Shown: positions 52,488-63,369 of the stretch, in pieces
Layout: every line of letters starts with the position of its first letter
How positions within the stretch are numbered: position 1 is the stretch's first letter
NCBI RefSeq assembly: GCF_009017415.1
Contig: NC_092404.1
Span: 434,001 to 498,000 of the forward strand
Length of the DNA stretch: 64,000 nt
Source: Aspergillus flavus
Taxonomy: Eukaryota > Ascomycota > Eurotiomycetes > Eurotiales > Aspergillaceae
Reading direction: 5' to 3'
Position numbers and translations under genes: made by a program
The notes under the pieces: model-generated
What the model saw: the letters and a program-made list of their open reading frames with translations, nothing else
What the model was told of the DNA's origin: nothing
Databases searched by the model: none

Positions 52488-54824
52488 CTATAACCCTCGA
52501 TTAGGTGGCTTGGGCGCTAGAAAACGGCCAACTGCCATTGATAAGGAGTTACGATATGCATGGCTACTAAGCCTTTCCCTCAGTAACTCCACAATCGCTT
52601 TTTGGCCCTCCAATTTGGCTATTGCGATTGGCGTACGGCCAGAAGAGTTACGGATGTTGGCCTCCGCACCGTGTTGGAGAAGCAGCTTGACAATGGCGAT
52701 ATGTCCCTTCCGAACAGCCAAGAACAGTGCGGTCTCATCTTGCTTATCGCGAGCTTCAATATTGGCTCCATTTTCAAGAAGCATCTTGGCAAAGGTATCG
52801 CTTCCGTGCCAAGCAGCCAGGAGCAGCGCTGTCTGAGAATGCGCATCGCGAGCTTCGATATCTGCCCCGTTCTCTAGCAGCACTCTGCCAACGGCCTCAT
52901 GTTTACGATCAGCGGCGCCTAATAGAGGCGTCTTACCACTCTGATCCCGCGCCTCAACGACGGCACCTTTTTCAAGCAACATCCTGACTATGTTCTCATA
53001 ACCTGCCCAGATGGCAAGGAATAATGGTGTGCGACCTGCCTGGTCCTGTTTCTCAACGACGGCACCTTTCTCAAGCAACACCCTGGCTATGTTTTCATAA
53101 CCTGTCCAGGCGGCAAGAATTAATGGCGTCCGACCTTCCCCATCCTGCATTTCAATACTCGCACCTTTATCAAGTAGAACTTTGACTATTGTTTCATACC
53201 CTCTCCAAACGGCAGCTGATAATAGCGTGCCACCTCTCAGATCCTGCTCCTCAATGGCGACACCTTTGTCAAGCAGCAACCCAACTGTTCCTTCATGTCC
53301 ATTTTTTGATGCTATGGTTAATGGCGTCCATCCATCTCTATCCCTGCCTTCTATAGTAATGCCTTTCTCAACCAACATTTTGACGATGGCCTCGTGCCCA
53401 GCCTCAGCTGCCCACCACAATGGTGTCCTTCCTTCATCGTCTGTTGAGTCTGCGATAACGTCGCGTCGAGCAACTAGCATTTTTGCAATTGTTTCATGGC
53501 CATTTCGGGATGCGTGCATTAACGGGGTTAGTCCGCCTGGGCCCCTGCAATCCCCCTCAACATCGCTGCGGGTCAGCAGCAACCATACTATGTCCTCGAG
53601 TCCTCGTTCGGCTGCTTGTAACAATGCAGATGGATTCTCAAACTCCATAAGAGTCATTAGTTTGGCATCAGAGTAGATCTCTGGAGTGATGCCGTCACAC
53701 TTCCCACAGCCTTTCGATTTCCGATGACGTGCTAGACGGCCTGCTCGAATGATAATTTGTCGCATTGGGTATTGCGAGGGTCGGTATTTACGAAGATCAA
53801 GCTGATTGAAGCCTTCGCTATAAACTCTTTCGAATCGCTCCATTGTCAGGAATTCTGAATCTCTCACGTAGAGAGCAATCAATCTCTCTCCCTCACCTTC
53901 CTCCTTACAATGAAGAATCGCAAGCCCCAATCCTCGAGGACCAATACCCATGAAGCGAACTGTCAAATTGATCCCTGTGCTGGTCCCAGCAAACGGGGCG
54001 TTGAATGGATCAAAGGGATTGAATCGCACAATATTATGAGAGCCTATGAAGGCAGCGGGAGAGGTGGCGAGAAGACCACCTCGATTATCGGCGGACGTCC
54101 ATGCAAAGAGACTATGATCATCGGAAATACGCATAATCTCCTCTTGGAGTCTGATAAATGCCGTTTCGCGTTCTCCGTAGATCAGTGGTATGTTAACCCC
54201 GAATATTCCGAGGAGGGAATAGGCTCGGTCCTCAACCCTAGTCGTTACTCTCTCCGCTGCCCAGGACATCCTTTGCGCGATGCTGAAGGATTCAATATCC
54301 TCATCACCAGAGAGAACACCAATCGGGATACGTGTACACTCGCAAATAGCCTGTTGAAGATCCGCCTTGTTCCCCAATCCCTTCCAGTTTTCATCAAGGA
54401 AAGTAATTTTTCTCGGCGCAATTAGCTCTTGGAGAGTCCATCCCCTCGTAAACCACCTGCTCTCTTTGAACTCCTTAGAAGGTACGTCAGCGAGATACGC
54501 ATAGCATACCTCAGCGTCTTGGTACCATCGATACATGGAGTTGATGGCTTCAGACAGTTCAGCGCTGCTTGTCTTATCGATGCAACAAGAATCTATCCAA
54601 ACATATTCGAAGCCTTCGGTTTTAGCGAGATGGCAACACCGTTGAATCTTGCTGTATCCTTTTTTCTGTCTCGTATGAAGTTGGTCTGCATGCATATCCT
54701 GGAAGGTGACTTCCTCGCCCTCCCATGTATGCGACAAGATCGCATAAGGCGGGATCCTGTCGTCTGTAAATTCAATAATCTCAAAGTTACCTGTGTGGCT
54801 CTCTTCGGTATGTAGTAGACGCAT
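52488..54824 (-). CDS. HET-domain protein with ankyrin repeats
   Basis: One exon, 778 aa. The HET domain occupies the N-terminus with its three signature blocks: YAILSHTWEGEEVTFQDM, GFEYVWIDSCCIDKTSSAEL and WFTRGWTLQELIAPRKITF, followed by RVEDRAYSLLGIFGVNIPLIYGE and the usual second region (IGPRGLGLAILHCKEEG). From about residue 405 there are about ten ankyrin repeats, several nearly identical at the protein and DNA levels (ARVLLEKGAVVEKQD, RMLLEKGAVVEARD). HET proteins trigger cell death after fusion of incompatible hyphae, and the repeats would sense the partner. HET genes with highly similar repeats are known to change repeat number quickly. The gene is intact and runs convergently to the MYND gene. 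Confidence 0.92.
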   Translation of the reverse strand: MRLLHTEESHTGNFEIIEFTDDRIPPYAILSHTWEGEEVTFQDMHADQLHTRQKKGYSKIQRCCHLAKTEGFEYVWIDSCCIDKTSSAELSEAINSMYRWYQDAEVCYAYLADVPSKEFKESRWFTRGWTLQELIAPRKITFLDENWKGLGNKADLQQAICECTRIPIGVLSGDEDIESFSIAQRMSWAAERVTTRVEDRAYSLLGIFGVNIPLIYGERETAFIRLQEEIMRISDDHSLFAWTSADNRGGLLATSPAAFIGSHNIVRFNPFDPFNAPFAGTSTGINLTVRFMGIGPRGLGLAILHCKEEGEGERLIALYVRDSEFLTMERFERVYSEGFNQLDLRKYRPSQYPMRQIIIRAGRLARHRKSKGCGKCDGITPEIYSDAKLMTLMEFENPSALLQAAERGLEDIVWLLLTRSDVEGDCRGPGGLTPLMHASRNGHETIAKMLVARRDVIADSTDDEGRTPLWWAAEAGHEAIVKMLVEKGITIEGRDRDGWTPLTIASKNGHEGTVGLLLDKGVAIEEQDLRGGTLLSAAVWRGYETIVKVLLDKGASIEMQDGEGRTPLILAAWTGYENIARVLLEKGAVVEKQDQAGRTPLFLAIWAGYENIVRMLLEKGAVVEARDQSGKTPLLGAADRKHEAVGRVLLENGADIEARDAHSQTALLLAAWHGSDTFAKMLLENGANIEARDKQDETALFLAVRKGHIAIVKLLLQHGAEANIRNSSGRTPIAIAKLEGQKAIVELLRERLSSHAYRNSLSMAVGRFLAPKPPNRGL

Positions 54825-55517
54825 AATTCAGATAAACACGTCGTGCTCTCTGTAGTAGAAGTAGGTCAATACATCGAGGCTTCAATTCCGAATACGGGTC
54901 AGTGCGTCAAATCTAGCCGCGAGGCTGTGACGGTCACCTCAGTTCGCGAGAGTGATATCGTGTGTTTTCAGGGGCAGGGGACTTCAAGTTGGTCTGGCAG
55001 CTGAACCTGCAAGGTCAGAGGCCAAGAGGAGATGCAAGGTGAAGCGGGCAAAGTTGGTAAAACTTGTGTTTGAGGTCGGGGTCAAATTTGCAACATCGGG
55101 GTGTTTGCTGTATTTTGTTCGCTTGGTCACAGCGATCGACGCCTCGGCAAGGCGGCGGAGTCCATCGCGCTCGTCCTACTAGTACTGCCTCTTTGGGCCA
55201 TCAATGATTTGTTAGTCACCTGATTGGTCGCAACACCTTTCTAGGCCTTTGTACGTAAACACAAAGACTTTGATAGAATCAACAATCAACCAGCATTCGC
55301 ACTACTATTCAGAGCTAAAACATCATATTTTGAACTAGTACAAGTTTGGTTAGCAGTGAAGCTGACCAGTCACCGATTTATGTGAACTACATTAGTATTC
55401 AATATTACTTCTTCCACAGTAGATGGTTTTATTCAATCTGTCTCTATAAACCAGACTAGGACATTAACTGGTAGTTCACTCGTATAAGTAAAACGTACAA
55501 CGACAGTGGCAAGGACC
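54825..55517. other. intergenic, promoter of the HET gene
   Basis: No gene of its own. GC-rich near 54900-55150, AT-rich after 55250. Confidence 0.45.
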
Positions 55518-57889
55518 TCATTCAACTGTATAGAATAACTGATCGAACGGCTCTACGTCGATGATCAAGTCCCCCTCCAATTGCATAGTGTCCATGTCAC
55601 CCCAATTACAAGGTTCGCGGAACATCTGCGCACCCCTTGTTCCAAAAGAAATAGGATCTAGTGCAATGGCGCTTGCCTCAACATCTTGCATTGCACCTGC
55701 TAACCAGCTATCGTCCCAGCCAGGGTATACATCCTGTCTACCACTTGGAGGTGCAGCAGAATTTCCTGGCATGACCGCATCAATCGTTAGGATCTGGTCC
55801 ATATAATCCTGTACCGTACGGTACACCTCTCCTGCAACTCGGTTGCGATACTTGTTCACAGCTTCCAAGAAACTAGTCAGGATTTGGTTGTAGAGCTGGG
55901 CCTGTGGGCTAGTGTGGCCGATATCATCGAGAAGTAGTAGAGCGCTGTCGAAAAGCCTTTCAACGTCGCGGCGGGGTTCTCCAGCAAACATGGAAAAGCC
56001 CAGGATAAGACCAGCCCCAAAGATCCATGCTCTATAAGTATCCTTTAGCACCAACTTAATAGGACAATAGATTGCGAAACAAGGGAGTTTACTTATGGAA
56101 TGGGGGAAGTTGGGAGCATACTTGAGAAGGCAAAAGTTTCGGAAGACAAGCCCTGCCGACTTCGCCCGTCGACACATGTCAACCATATATAAGGACGAGC
56201 TAACGCATACTTGGGCCAGCTTGGATACTTTATTATTCTTTAAAGTGACATCGGAGGCCTCATCGGGATCACTAATCAAATGATCCGGCGCTTTTCCGCG
56301 TAGCCGTGACGTGAGATATGCGATAAGATATGGCCTGGTGACGAGAATTACCGCAAAATGATACAAACAAGATACGTGGATGCTCCCAACAAGCCGCTGC
56401 CGATCTCTAGGCTCCAGAGTTTGTGAACTATGAAAGGGATGGTAGAACTGACGGAGGGTTGTGGGAAGGCTGCCACTCCACTTCCGGAGCTGCATAAGGA
56501 GGTCCTCAGCCGTGATTATATCGAGGAGTTTACCTTTGCTGAGAGTGTCGACGATATTATCCAGCAAGATACATCCATCACCAATGGCATGGAAGGCCGA
56601 TTCAGTCTTTGATTCTATAACATTCGACCAATTGGGCACTGTAGGTAAGCTTCTCGGCCTGGAGAGCACAAAGCTACTCAGGGTATCAAGATTACGCATG
56701 CTGTGCCAGGTTCTTCGTCTACACAAGCCAGTCAATGTCTGTTTAAGCGCCAGTAGGCGTAGCTACAACTCACCTGCGTTCACTATCTTCCTTAGATAGT
56801 GCAGAGCTGTAAGCCTCAGAGCTGTGGAGTTTAAGGATAATAGCTGCTCGTGCAGCTACCCCGAGGAACATTGATGCAGCGTTGCGATGGCAGGCGCCCA
56901 GCATATAAAAGGCCATAAGTAGAAAGAGCCGCACTGTTTCAACATTCTGGACCATCAACATGTCGGCAAATGCTACTTGTCGCGCGCGATGAAAGTAGCT
57001 ATTGGCAAAATGGGTGTCTTCGGGTGACCCTTCAACTTGGGCGCCAATGGCAAGGGCAACGTCCATTGCTGCAGCATCCTCACGCCCCACAAACAAGCTA
57101 GATGTGTCCTGTGATATAGGCGTACGGGCCGCTATTAAGGTTTCAACTTCATGCTCGGTGAAGAGATCCAAGATCCCGCTTGTCTGTAAAAATTCTCAGA
57201 ACGTAGCAGACACTTCACTCGCCCTTCACTCACTGCATCGTTATAAAATCCCATCCATACATGGAGCTTCTCCCGCTCGACACTATCAACATTGACACTT
57301 ATTGAAGAACAATGATCCATATCGACAACAATGTGATGTCGTTCAGAATCCGTGAAAGGCACCGATCCTACGTACGCCTTGACTGTCTTCCGCAGAAAGT
57401 GTAAAAATGACAATGCTGATGTCTCTCCTACATCCACTATTACAAGTCCGGATTAGTTTTTCGAAAGGCATTGTCCTAGCGGTTGAACTATTTCACACCT
57501 TTTGTTGACTGATCTGGCTTGAGAGGGAACCGCTGGTGCGGACGGGCATCGGGTAGAGGATGGTCATCACTTCTTGACTCAGGTGTCACCATTTCAGATA
57601 CATGACCATCCAATTCAAAGGGCGGATTGCTATTTCGAGTCGTAACACCCGATCTCCGCGAAAAGACATCTACCCCGTCAATGGCACGACCATGTGTTGT
57701 CAAATCTGTGACGCATGGTTTGCGCCTCCGACGGTCGGTCCCGGAATAAACGCATGCATGCGCCTGTCCGCGTCGCATGCACGAGGCACAAGGGCATTGA
57801 GAGTCGCATCGTATTTTCAGGGCCTTGCAGGTATGACATGCACGGCTAGATCGTTGTCGATCTTCCAAGCGCACTTTTGGGCGCGGCAT
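55518..57889 (-). CDS. Zn2Cys6 transcription factor with Fungal_trans domain
   Basis: Five exons, 57889-57499, 57436-57234, 57183-56774, 56718-56122 and 56031-55518, give 704 aa. Introns are 62, 50, 55 and 90 nt and all phases agree. The N-terminal cluster (RACHTCKALKIRCDSQCPCA then SCMRRGQAHACVY) has CX2CX6CX5CX2CX8C spacing, Cys 18 to 46. The central regulatory domain shows TEHEVETLIAARTPIS, FLLMAFYMLGACHRNAASMFLGVAARAAIILKLH, the junction SERRRTWHSMRNLDTLSSFVLSRPRSLP (usually 'RRRVWW..Y.LDR..S...GRP'), and AGLVFRNFCLLKAWIFGAGLILGFSMF across the last junction. Target genes cannot be deduced; the broken dienelactone hydrolase and the carboxylesterase lie upstream. Confidence 0.9.
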
Positions 57890-58501
57890 GACCTAGAGGA
57901 TGCGTCGTTCTTTTACCCAAGATCTTAAGAGCAGAGAAGATTAAGAGTCAAGGTGGTTATCGGAAGGTTTCCAGGAGTGACTCCTCTCTAGCTCTTGCAA
58001 CGCTTATCTGTGTTTTAAACTTTACTGATACCATGGGAGCACGGATCCTACCCCGCATTATTGCTGGAGCTAGCTTGTTAGGGCTGTTGGATATGTTCGT
58101 CGATGCAGACTGTCGAAGTTTGAATGACGTTGAGATAAACCCCCCTCAGATTCAGAGGAGTTCTTCGCCGGCTTAGGTGATTGAGCACTCGATTTCTATC
58201 TTCCAAATGCTAATCTATCATCTAATGCGGTAGAAAGCATCTGTAGAAGCCCTAATTTGGCGAAGTGAAGACACGAGGGGACGATCAAGCGATAAGCGGC
58301 CGAAGGTGCCAAGACTTTAATCATTATGGCCTTCATACACAGCGAGCAGAACAAGATGACTATTTGAGTCTAGTGGAACCAAAGGTCAAGTAAGACCGAA
58401 GTTTAACTTAAAACCCTTGGTCGGTCCTTATCCGCCCCTTACCCGCCCTTTTTCCGTTCCTTGGCTGTTATAGCCGAGGATAATGTTGCTTTCCAAGCAT
58501 G
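57890..58501. other. intergenic, nothing recognised
   Basis: Promoter of the Zn2Cys6 gene at the left and 3' flank of the broken hydrolase at the right. A C-rich stretch with CCGCCCCTTACCCGCCC lies near 58429-58448. Confidence 0.4.
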
Positions 58502-59765
58502 CTATGAGGGCGATAACGGCCGAAGGGGATCCACAACCCGCAGACCGTATCTGAACAATTGATTCGATTCCACGGCGTTCTTATCTCTCATCTTCTCCGC
58601 TGTCTCCCGTCCAGCCCCTGGCACGCGGTATTCAAGTTTGGCCTTTCCGCTAAGACCCCTGCCGGACGGGGCTGGATATGTCCATGGAAGATATTCTGGC
58701 ATCAAGAATTTTCTCTTACAGCCAGTCGATCTGAGTATCGTGTGTAAACTTATAGATAAACTCATCAACGACACGATCGATACCAAGCGTCCGACTGATT
58801 AGCTCAAGTTCAGCGTCTGCAGGGTTGTTGAAAATAAAATGGTTTTGGTAAAAAGTTGAAAAATGGGCTCTCCCGATTCCCCCAGTCAACTGTAAATAGT
58901 CTTAGCACATGGCCAGTGATAGAATTTCCAGATAAATAATAGGGCGTTCTGGGATCTCACAGTGGGAATATGATTTACATATGGCTCCTGCATCATAGTT
59001 GCCATTGTATGAGGCACAGAGCGCGTTTCGAACTCATGCTGTGTATGCTCCTCCCAGATGGTTTTCAAATCAAAATATGGCCCTCCGATCAGGGGTTTTA
59101 GGAAGCCTAGGTTCCTGGTGTGGGACACAGCCTCGGTGGTATAATCGAACGTGCCCTGAAAAGGAGTGGCAAACTGGTATGTATCCACGTTTGCGTATCC
59201 ATATACCTGGGTATTGCTGTTTTTGGACATGACTTTGGCTGTCGCAGATGCTCCGGCTAGGTGCTGAAGCATTGGTATGGTGGCATTCGAAATCGGCGAA
59301 TCCGCGTTTCCATAGACTACTACTCCCACGATCTCTCGGCGAGCATTTACTGCTGCTGAGACCTCCGCCCATGCCTCGGGGTCATATAATGGGTGACAAA
59401 TCAGCTTCAATCTTAATGATATCAACAGGGGCGAGCACACCAACAAGCCCAATCTTGCCTCTGGGATGGCAAGCCTCGCAGTGGGACAACGCTTCAAGGG
59501 CGAGAGATATCCCTTCTTGACCATCCTCTAAGGCACCTAGACACACTGCTACCACTGTATATCCCTCCTCGGCCCACTTCAGAAATGGTGAAGGAACTCC
59601 GTCTTCCAGGCGTACACCTCCTAGATCTCTTCCAGATGTCAGTACAATCATGCCAAGACCCTCGCCCTTCCGCGAGAGGGGCGATAACAAGAAGACCCCT
59701 GGTGCATGTTCTTGTAGGTCCGGCACAGGGAGGCTAGAAGGTGCGTCTAATCCTTGTCTTGTCAT
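58502..59765 (-). pseudogene. dienelactone hydrolase-like gene with SnoaL-like C-terminus, broken
   Basis: Begins MTRQGLDAPSSLPVPDLQEH and VFLLSPLSRKGEGLGMIVL, an alpha/beta hydrolase of the carboxymethylenebutenolidase type (WAEEGYTVVAVCLGALEDGQ with the Cys nucleophile region, PRGKIGLVGVLAPVD). At about 59391 the frame must lose one base to go from IEADLSP to YDPEAWAEVSAAVNARREIVGVVVYG. That frame runs to FIWKFYHWPCAKTIY, then stops. A SnoaL-like segment appears in another frame (NNPADAELELISRTLGIDRVVDEFIYKFTHDTQIDWL). It is cut off there and joined, about 58705-58722, to the family's last block PEYLPWTYPAPSGRG..KLEYRVPGAG; about 40 residues ('LPGVPPTG..' to 'WDQA..L.QLGL') are missing. With at least three breaks it is a pseudogene. 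Confidence 0.7.
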
Positions 59766-60782
59766 GTTTAGGTATTTGCTATAGTCAATCGAGATGATCT
59801 AGAGCTTGTGGACAGTTGGGGCGACCGAACAATTATAGAGTTCTGTAGTCACATATAAAGTTTAGAAGAGTGAATCGTTTGGAGAGCAGCACGAGTCCTG
59901 GTAAAGCATCAAGCAAGTCCGAGTAGGAGAGACCCATGGACACCGAACCACAATACCGATACCCGGGCATCAAAGGAATCACGCTTCAGGAACAGACCCG
60001 GGATTCCTCCAGTTGGTGGGCTTTTTGTGGCATCGGTTATGTACCAGACGGCCCCGGATATGCCCCCGGTACGTAGATCTGGGTTGACCAATGACATTGC
60101 GTAATAATGAAGGGACAAGGGGAAGAGCAATCGAAAGTTTCCATTGTATGGCTTTTCCCTATGCACAGGTCTAATCTCAACAAAATACAGAACACATGCG
60201 CGGTAGGACCCCGCTAGCGGGATTTGGACAAGTCAGTGGCCATTTTACGACTGGATTGCTACTACTGCTAATGTGACAGCTATCTCTAGTGCTATGTTCA
60301 GGAAATAGGCTCTAGACTTCTAATTCTACAACAAGGGGGGGAATAAAATTCCTCTGGGTGTAGTTTGAATTCGCATTTACAGTTAGTCTATTGAATGACA
60401 ACTCTGCGGGAGCTTGAGGACTCTTACTCTCCAAAGTGGACTCGGGTTAGCACCACTGTTAGATCCGACGCTGGCTCCTGATCGTGGCATAGGCAAGCTG
60501 GTGCGTGTGATGATTGCCAGCGCATTGCTCTTGGAATAAACGAGAAGTAATCTGGATACATGCTTCTTCCCCATTTCACAGGTCACACATAGCCGTCTCA
60601 ATGCTTCATTGATAGAATCCCTACATATACTAAAACTTAGAAGCTCGTGGTTGAAGAACACCATCCCCTTAGAACGACATCCACACAGTCCATACATGAA
60701 GGTAGTTTACAGTCACCGCGAGGCAAGCCAAGATATAGTGGCTTGTGATGTACAGTCTTCTACTACTAGATTTCCTCAATGC
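59766..60782. other. intergenic with a 12-bp perfect palindrome
   Basis: No gene. CCCGCTAGCGGG at about 60211-60222 is a perfect palindrome and could be a protein-binding site. It lies between the broken hydrolase and the 3' end of the carboxylesterase. Confidence 0.45.
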
Positions 60783-62701
60783 TTATCGCCCAAACAAGGT
60801 GACCATATTGTCACTGATATACTTGATACCTTCGGCACGATAGGAGTCACCTGCGACGTATTCCAAGTTGGTAACATTGAGATCAAAAACAACATTCCTC
60901 GGGTCTTCCAATCTATAGCTTGGCCAAATTGACCCGGAAGCTGAACGGTCATAGGTCAGCTCAACCTATAGCAAACCAAGGTATAGGAGATAGTCTTGGA
61001 CGAAGAGCCAAGTCTACTACTTACTTGCGGAAGGGTTCGGGTCCAACGTCGCGACAAAATTGACCCAGGATCTCGACATCAGGATAGCAAGCTGGGACTG
61101 AGCCTTCATAAGCTGGTGGTCACCTCTGCCTAACGACTGAGGAATGCGAAATACGTAAGGCAATTCTGCACCGTGATCGGCTCCCGCATACGGCCCGTTC
61201 AAATTGTTGACAACGTTGAAAAGATAACTGTAAACAGGTACTTCATGACGAGCCCATGCCTGAGCCGCCAGTCGGCGCGGCGCATGTACATTCACGTCTC
61301 CCTGGAAGGCGGCGACACGCTTGTATTGCTTTCCATATCCAGCTGGGGGTCTTCCTGGCATTATTGCCGGAATACCGATCTGCGGGATGTCAGGGTAAAG
61401 TGCGGCTAGAATATCCACAGTAGCATTGTCAAGGCCCCAATTTGACACAACTTCCCGGAACTGCTCATCACAGTCGATACCACGGATGGCAAAACTGGTT
61501 CCTTCATCCGTGTTAGCGCCAATTAGGTATGGGACTTTGACGAATTTGCCCTGCTCAAGCTGCAAAGTGGCACTTTCTTGTATGAAGTCGCCATCAATCA
61601 CCTGCACAAACTGGGGCCCCTCAACGCCCGAGAGTGTATGAGCCGGGATAATGGTCGAGTTGTTAAATATACTGACCAGGATCTCGGTTGGAATGCTCCG
61701 GAGACATTGTAGGGTATCCGAAGCCGAGCTGCAGTTGGCCGCATCTACAACTGCATCATAGTATGGCTGCCACTTTTCAGGTGTCTGATAAGGAATGTAA
61801 GTGCTTGGGCTGCCGCTCTCGCTAATAGCCGCACGGAATAATCCATCATCCCGTCCTCCGTAAGCGATCAATTGGGTGCCAACACTATTGCCACCAGCAC
61901 TTTCCCCCCAGATGGTAACCTGGCTAGGGTCTCCACCGAAAGCATCAATGTCTGTCGAATGATTAGTAGGTTAACCTGCGGTAATAGCATAGGAAAGACA
62001 CATACTCTCCTGTATCCAATGCAATGCAAGTCGCTGGTCCCTGAATCCCAGATTCCCAATGCCTTCCTCCTTCATCTCCTTACTCCACATGTACCCCCAG
62101 CAATGAAGACGGTAGTTAATACTTACCCCAATCATCGGAGTACCAATTGTGACTGATTCGTTCACGATGAAAGTAAGGTTATAGCGCGGGTCTGAAGAGT
62201 TACCCCCTGTGAAACCCCCGCCGTAGATCCATACTAAACGCCGCTGGTTAGTAAGTCCTCTTCAGTGTGAGAAATGATGCTCTAGGTACCAGCCACTGGC
62301 AGATTATCGCCAGGGGAAGCGCCACTGGGGCGGACGACGTTCAGCGTAAGGCAGGCCTCAGAGGCCCCCGACGTTTGGCCATAGCCGAGGCATGCCGGTG
62401 AATACTCTGTTGCATTTCTGGGCGTCGTCCACGATTCATTGAGGGATTGTGGTGTTCGTAACCGGAGGTCTCCGACGGGCTGCTGGGCGTAAGGTATGCC
62501 TAGGAAGAGGTCCTGGCCATAATGGTCATTGTGGACACCATAGTAAGTCCCATTTAAAACTCGAGCTGTCGGTTCAAATGATTGATGCCCAATATTCTTG
62601 TTTCCGGTGTTGTATGCTCTACAATCACCTCCCTGGAGCATAACCACGTAGGAAAACGCGAGTCCTCGGAGGATTCTGTTAAGCCAACGTTGACCCGGCA
62701 T
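60783..62701 (-). CDS. secreted type B carboxylesterase
   Basis: Exons 62701-62290, 62233-62006, 61951-61025 and 60940-60783 give 574 aa; introns are 56, 54 and 84 nt. The last exon is reached through the acceptor CGTTCAG; the nearer CTATAG would break the frame. The start at 62701 (MPGQRWLNRILRGLAFSYVV) gives a signal-anchor-like leader. Family hallmarks: YGQDLFLGIPYAQQPVGDLR, EACLTLNVVRPSG, VWIYGGGFTGGNSSDPRYNL, GFRDQRLALHWIQENIDAF, the nucleophile in QVTIWGESAGGNSVGTQL, catalytic Glu in LIGANTDEGTSF and His in GADHGAELPYVF. The C-terminus DPRNVVFDLNVTNL, YISDNMVTLFGR is complete. It hydrolyses carboxylic esters outside the cell; the exact substrate is unknown. Confidence 0.9.
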
Positions 62702-62939
62702 GGTCGTAGACGACAAGCAGCTAACAGCCGCTTGGATTTGAAGAAGTTCCTCGATTAAAAGCAAAACATAGAAAGTCTTTATTGTATGCTGCTTAGCACT
62801 CCATTATGTAGGGAAGAATGCAGACATCTACGGCGAATTGTGTTGCGGGGTTCGTCTACTATTTATTCGACAAGCGGGTATGTCCCATCCGGATAAGTTC
62901 TGATACTGGGCCCTTTTCCGCTGACCGGGCTTACTGATA

Positions 62940-63345
62940 CAATAGTGGGTCAAAAGTTCTCGCAACACTTGGCAAAACACGTACCGTGTCAAAAAACAAT
63001 AATTATTCTAAATGTCTACTATGCCACCAAAATAAGGTTTTTTGAAATAGGAATTAGTGTAAATCATAGGTCTAGATCTAAATTATCTATTAAGGAATAT
63101 ACTGTTTTGTTTAAGGGCATAGATGTATAGTAAAATATTACTAAACTTGCCCAGGAATTTAGGATTGTGTGCTTTACTATCTACTGAATATAAAAATACC
63201 TTTAAAACTAGAACAGCCTAAAATTAGGCGCTTGGTTTAGTAGATTCGAAAAGCTTAGCCGCATAGTTAAATGTTATAGATATTAGATAGTTCGCTGAAG
63301 GCCTAGAATTAGCTATATAGTGTAAATTGCTAGGAGTCTCTATAG
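62940..63345 (+). mobile_element. degraded Tc1/mariner-like transposon remnant
   Basis: After a TA (62938-62939) the left end CAATAGTGGGTCAAAAGTTC resembles Tc1-type termini, and ACACG-TAC-CGTGT follows. The AT-rich interior can be read, with several stop codons, as the N-terminal helix-turn-helix part of a fungal Tc1-like transposase: RSRSKLSIKEYTVLFKGIDV, then ITKLAQEF..CFTIY.., and KLSRIVK. Stops are mostly TAA/TAG and the base composition is strongly shifted to A/T, as after repeat-induced point mutation. No right end was found; the element seems to end where the neighbouring gene relic begins. Confidence 0.5.
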
Positions 63346-63369
63346 ATGTTACTGTAATGGTTGACAGCA

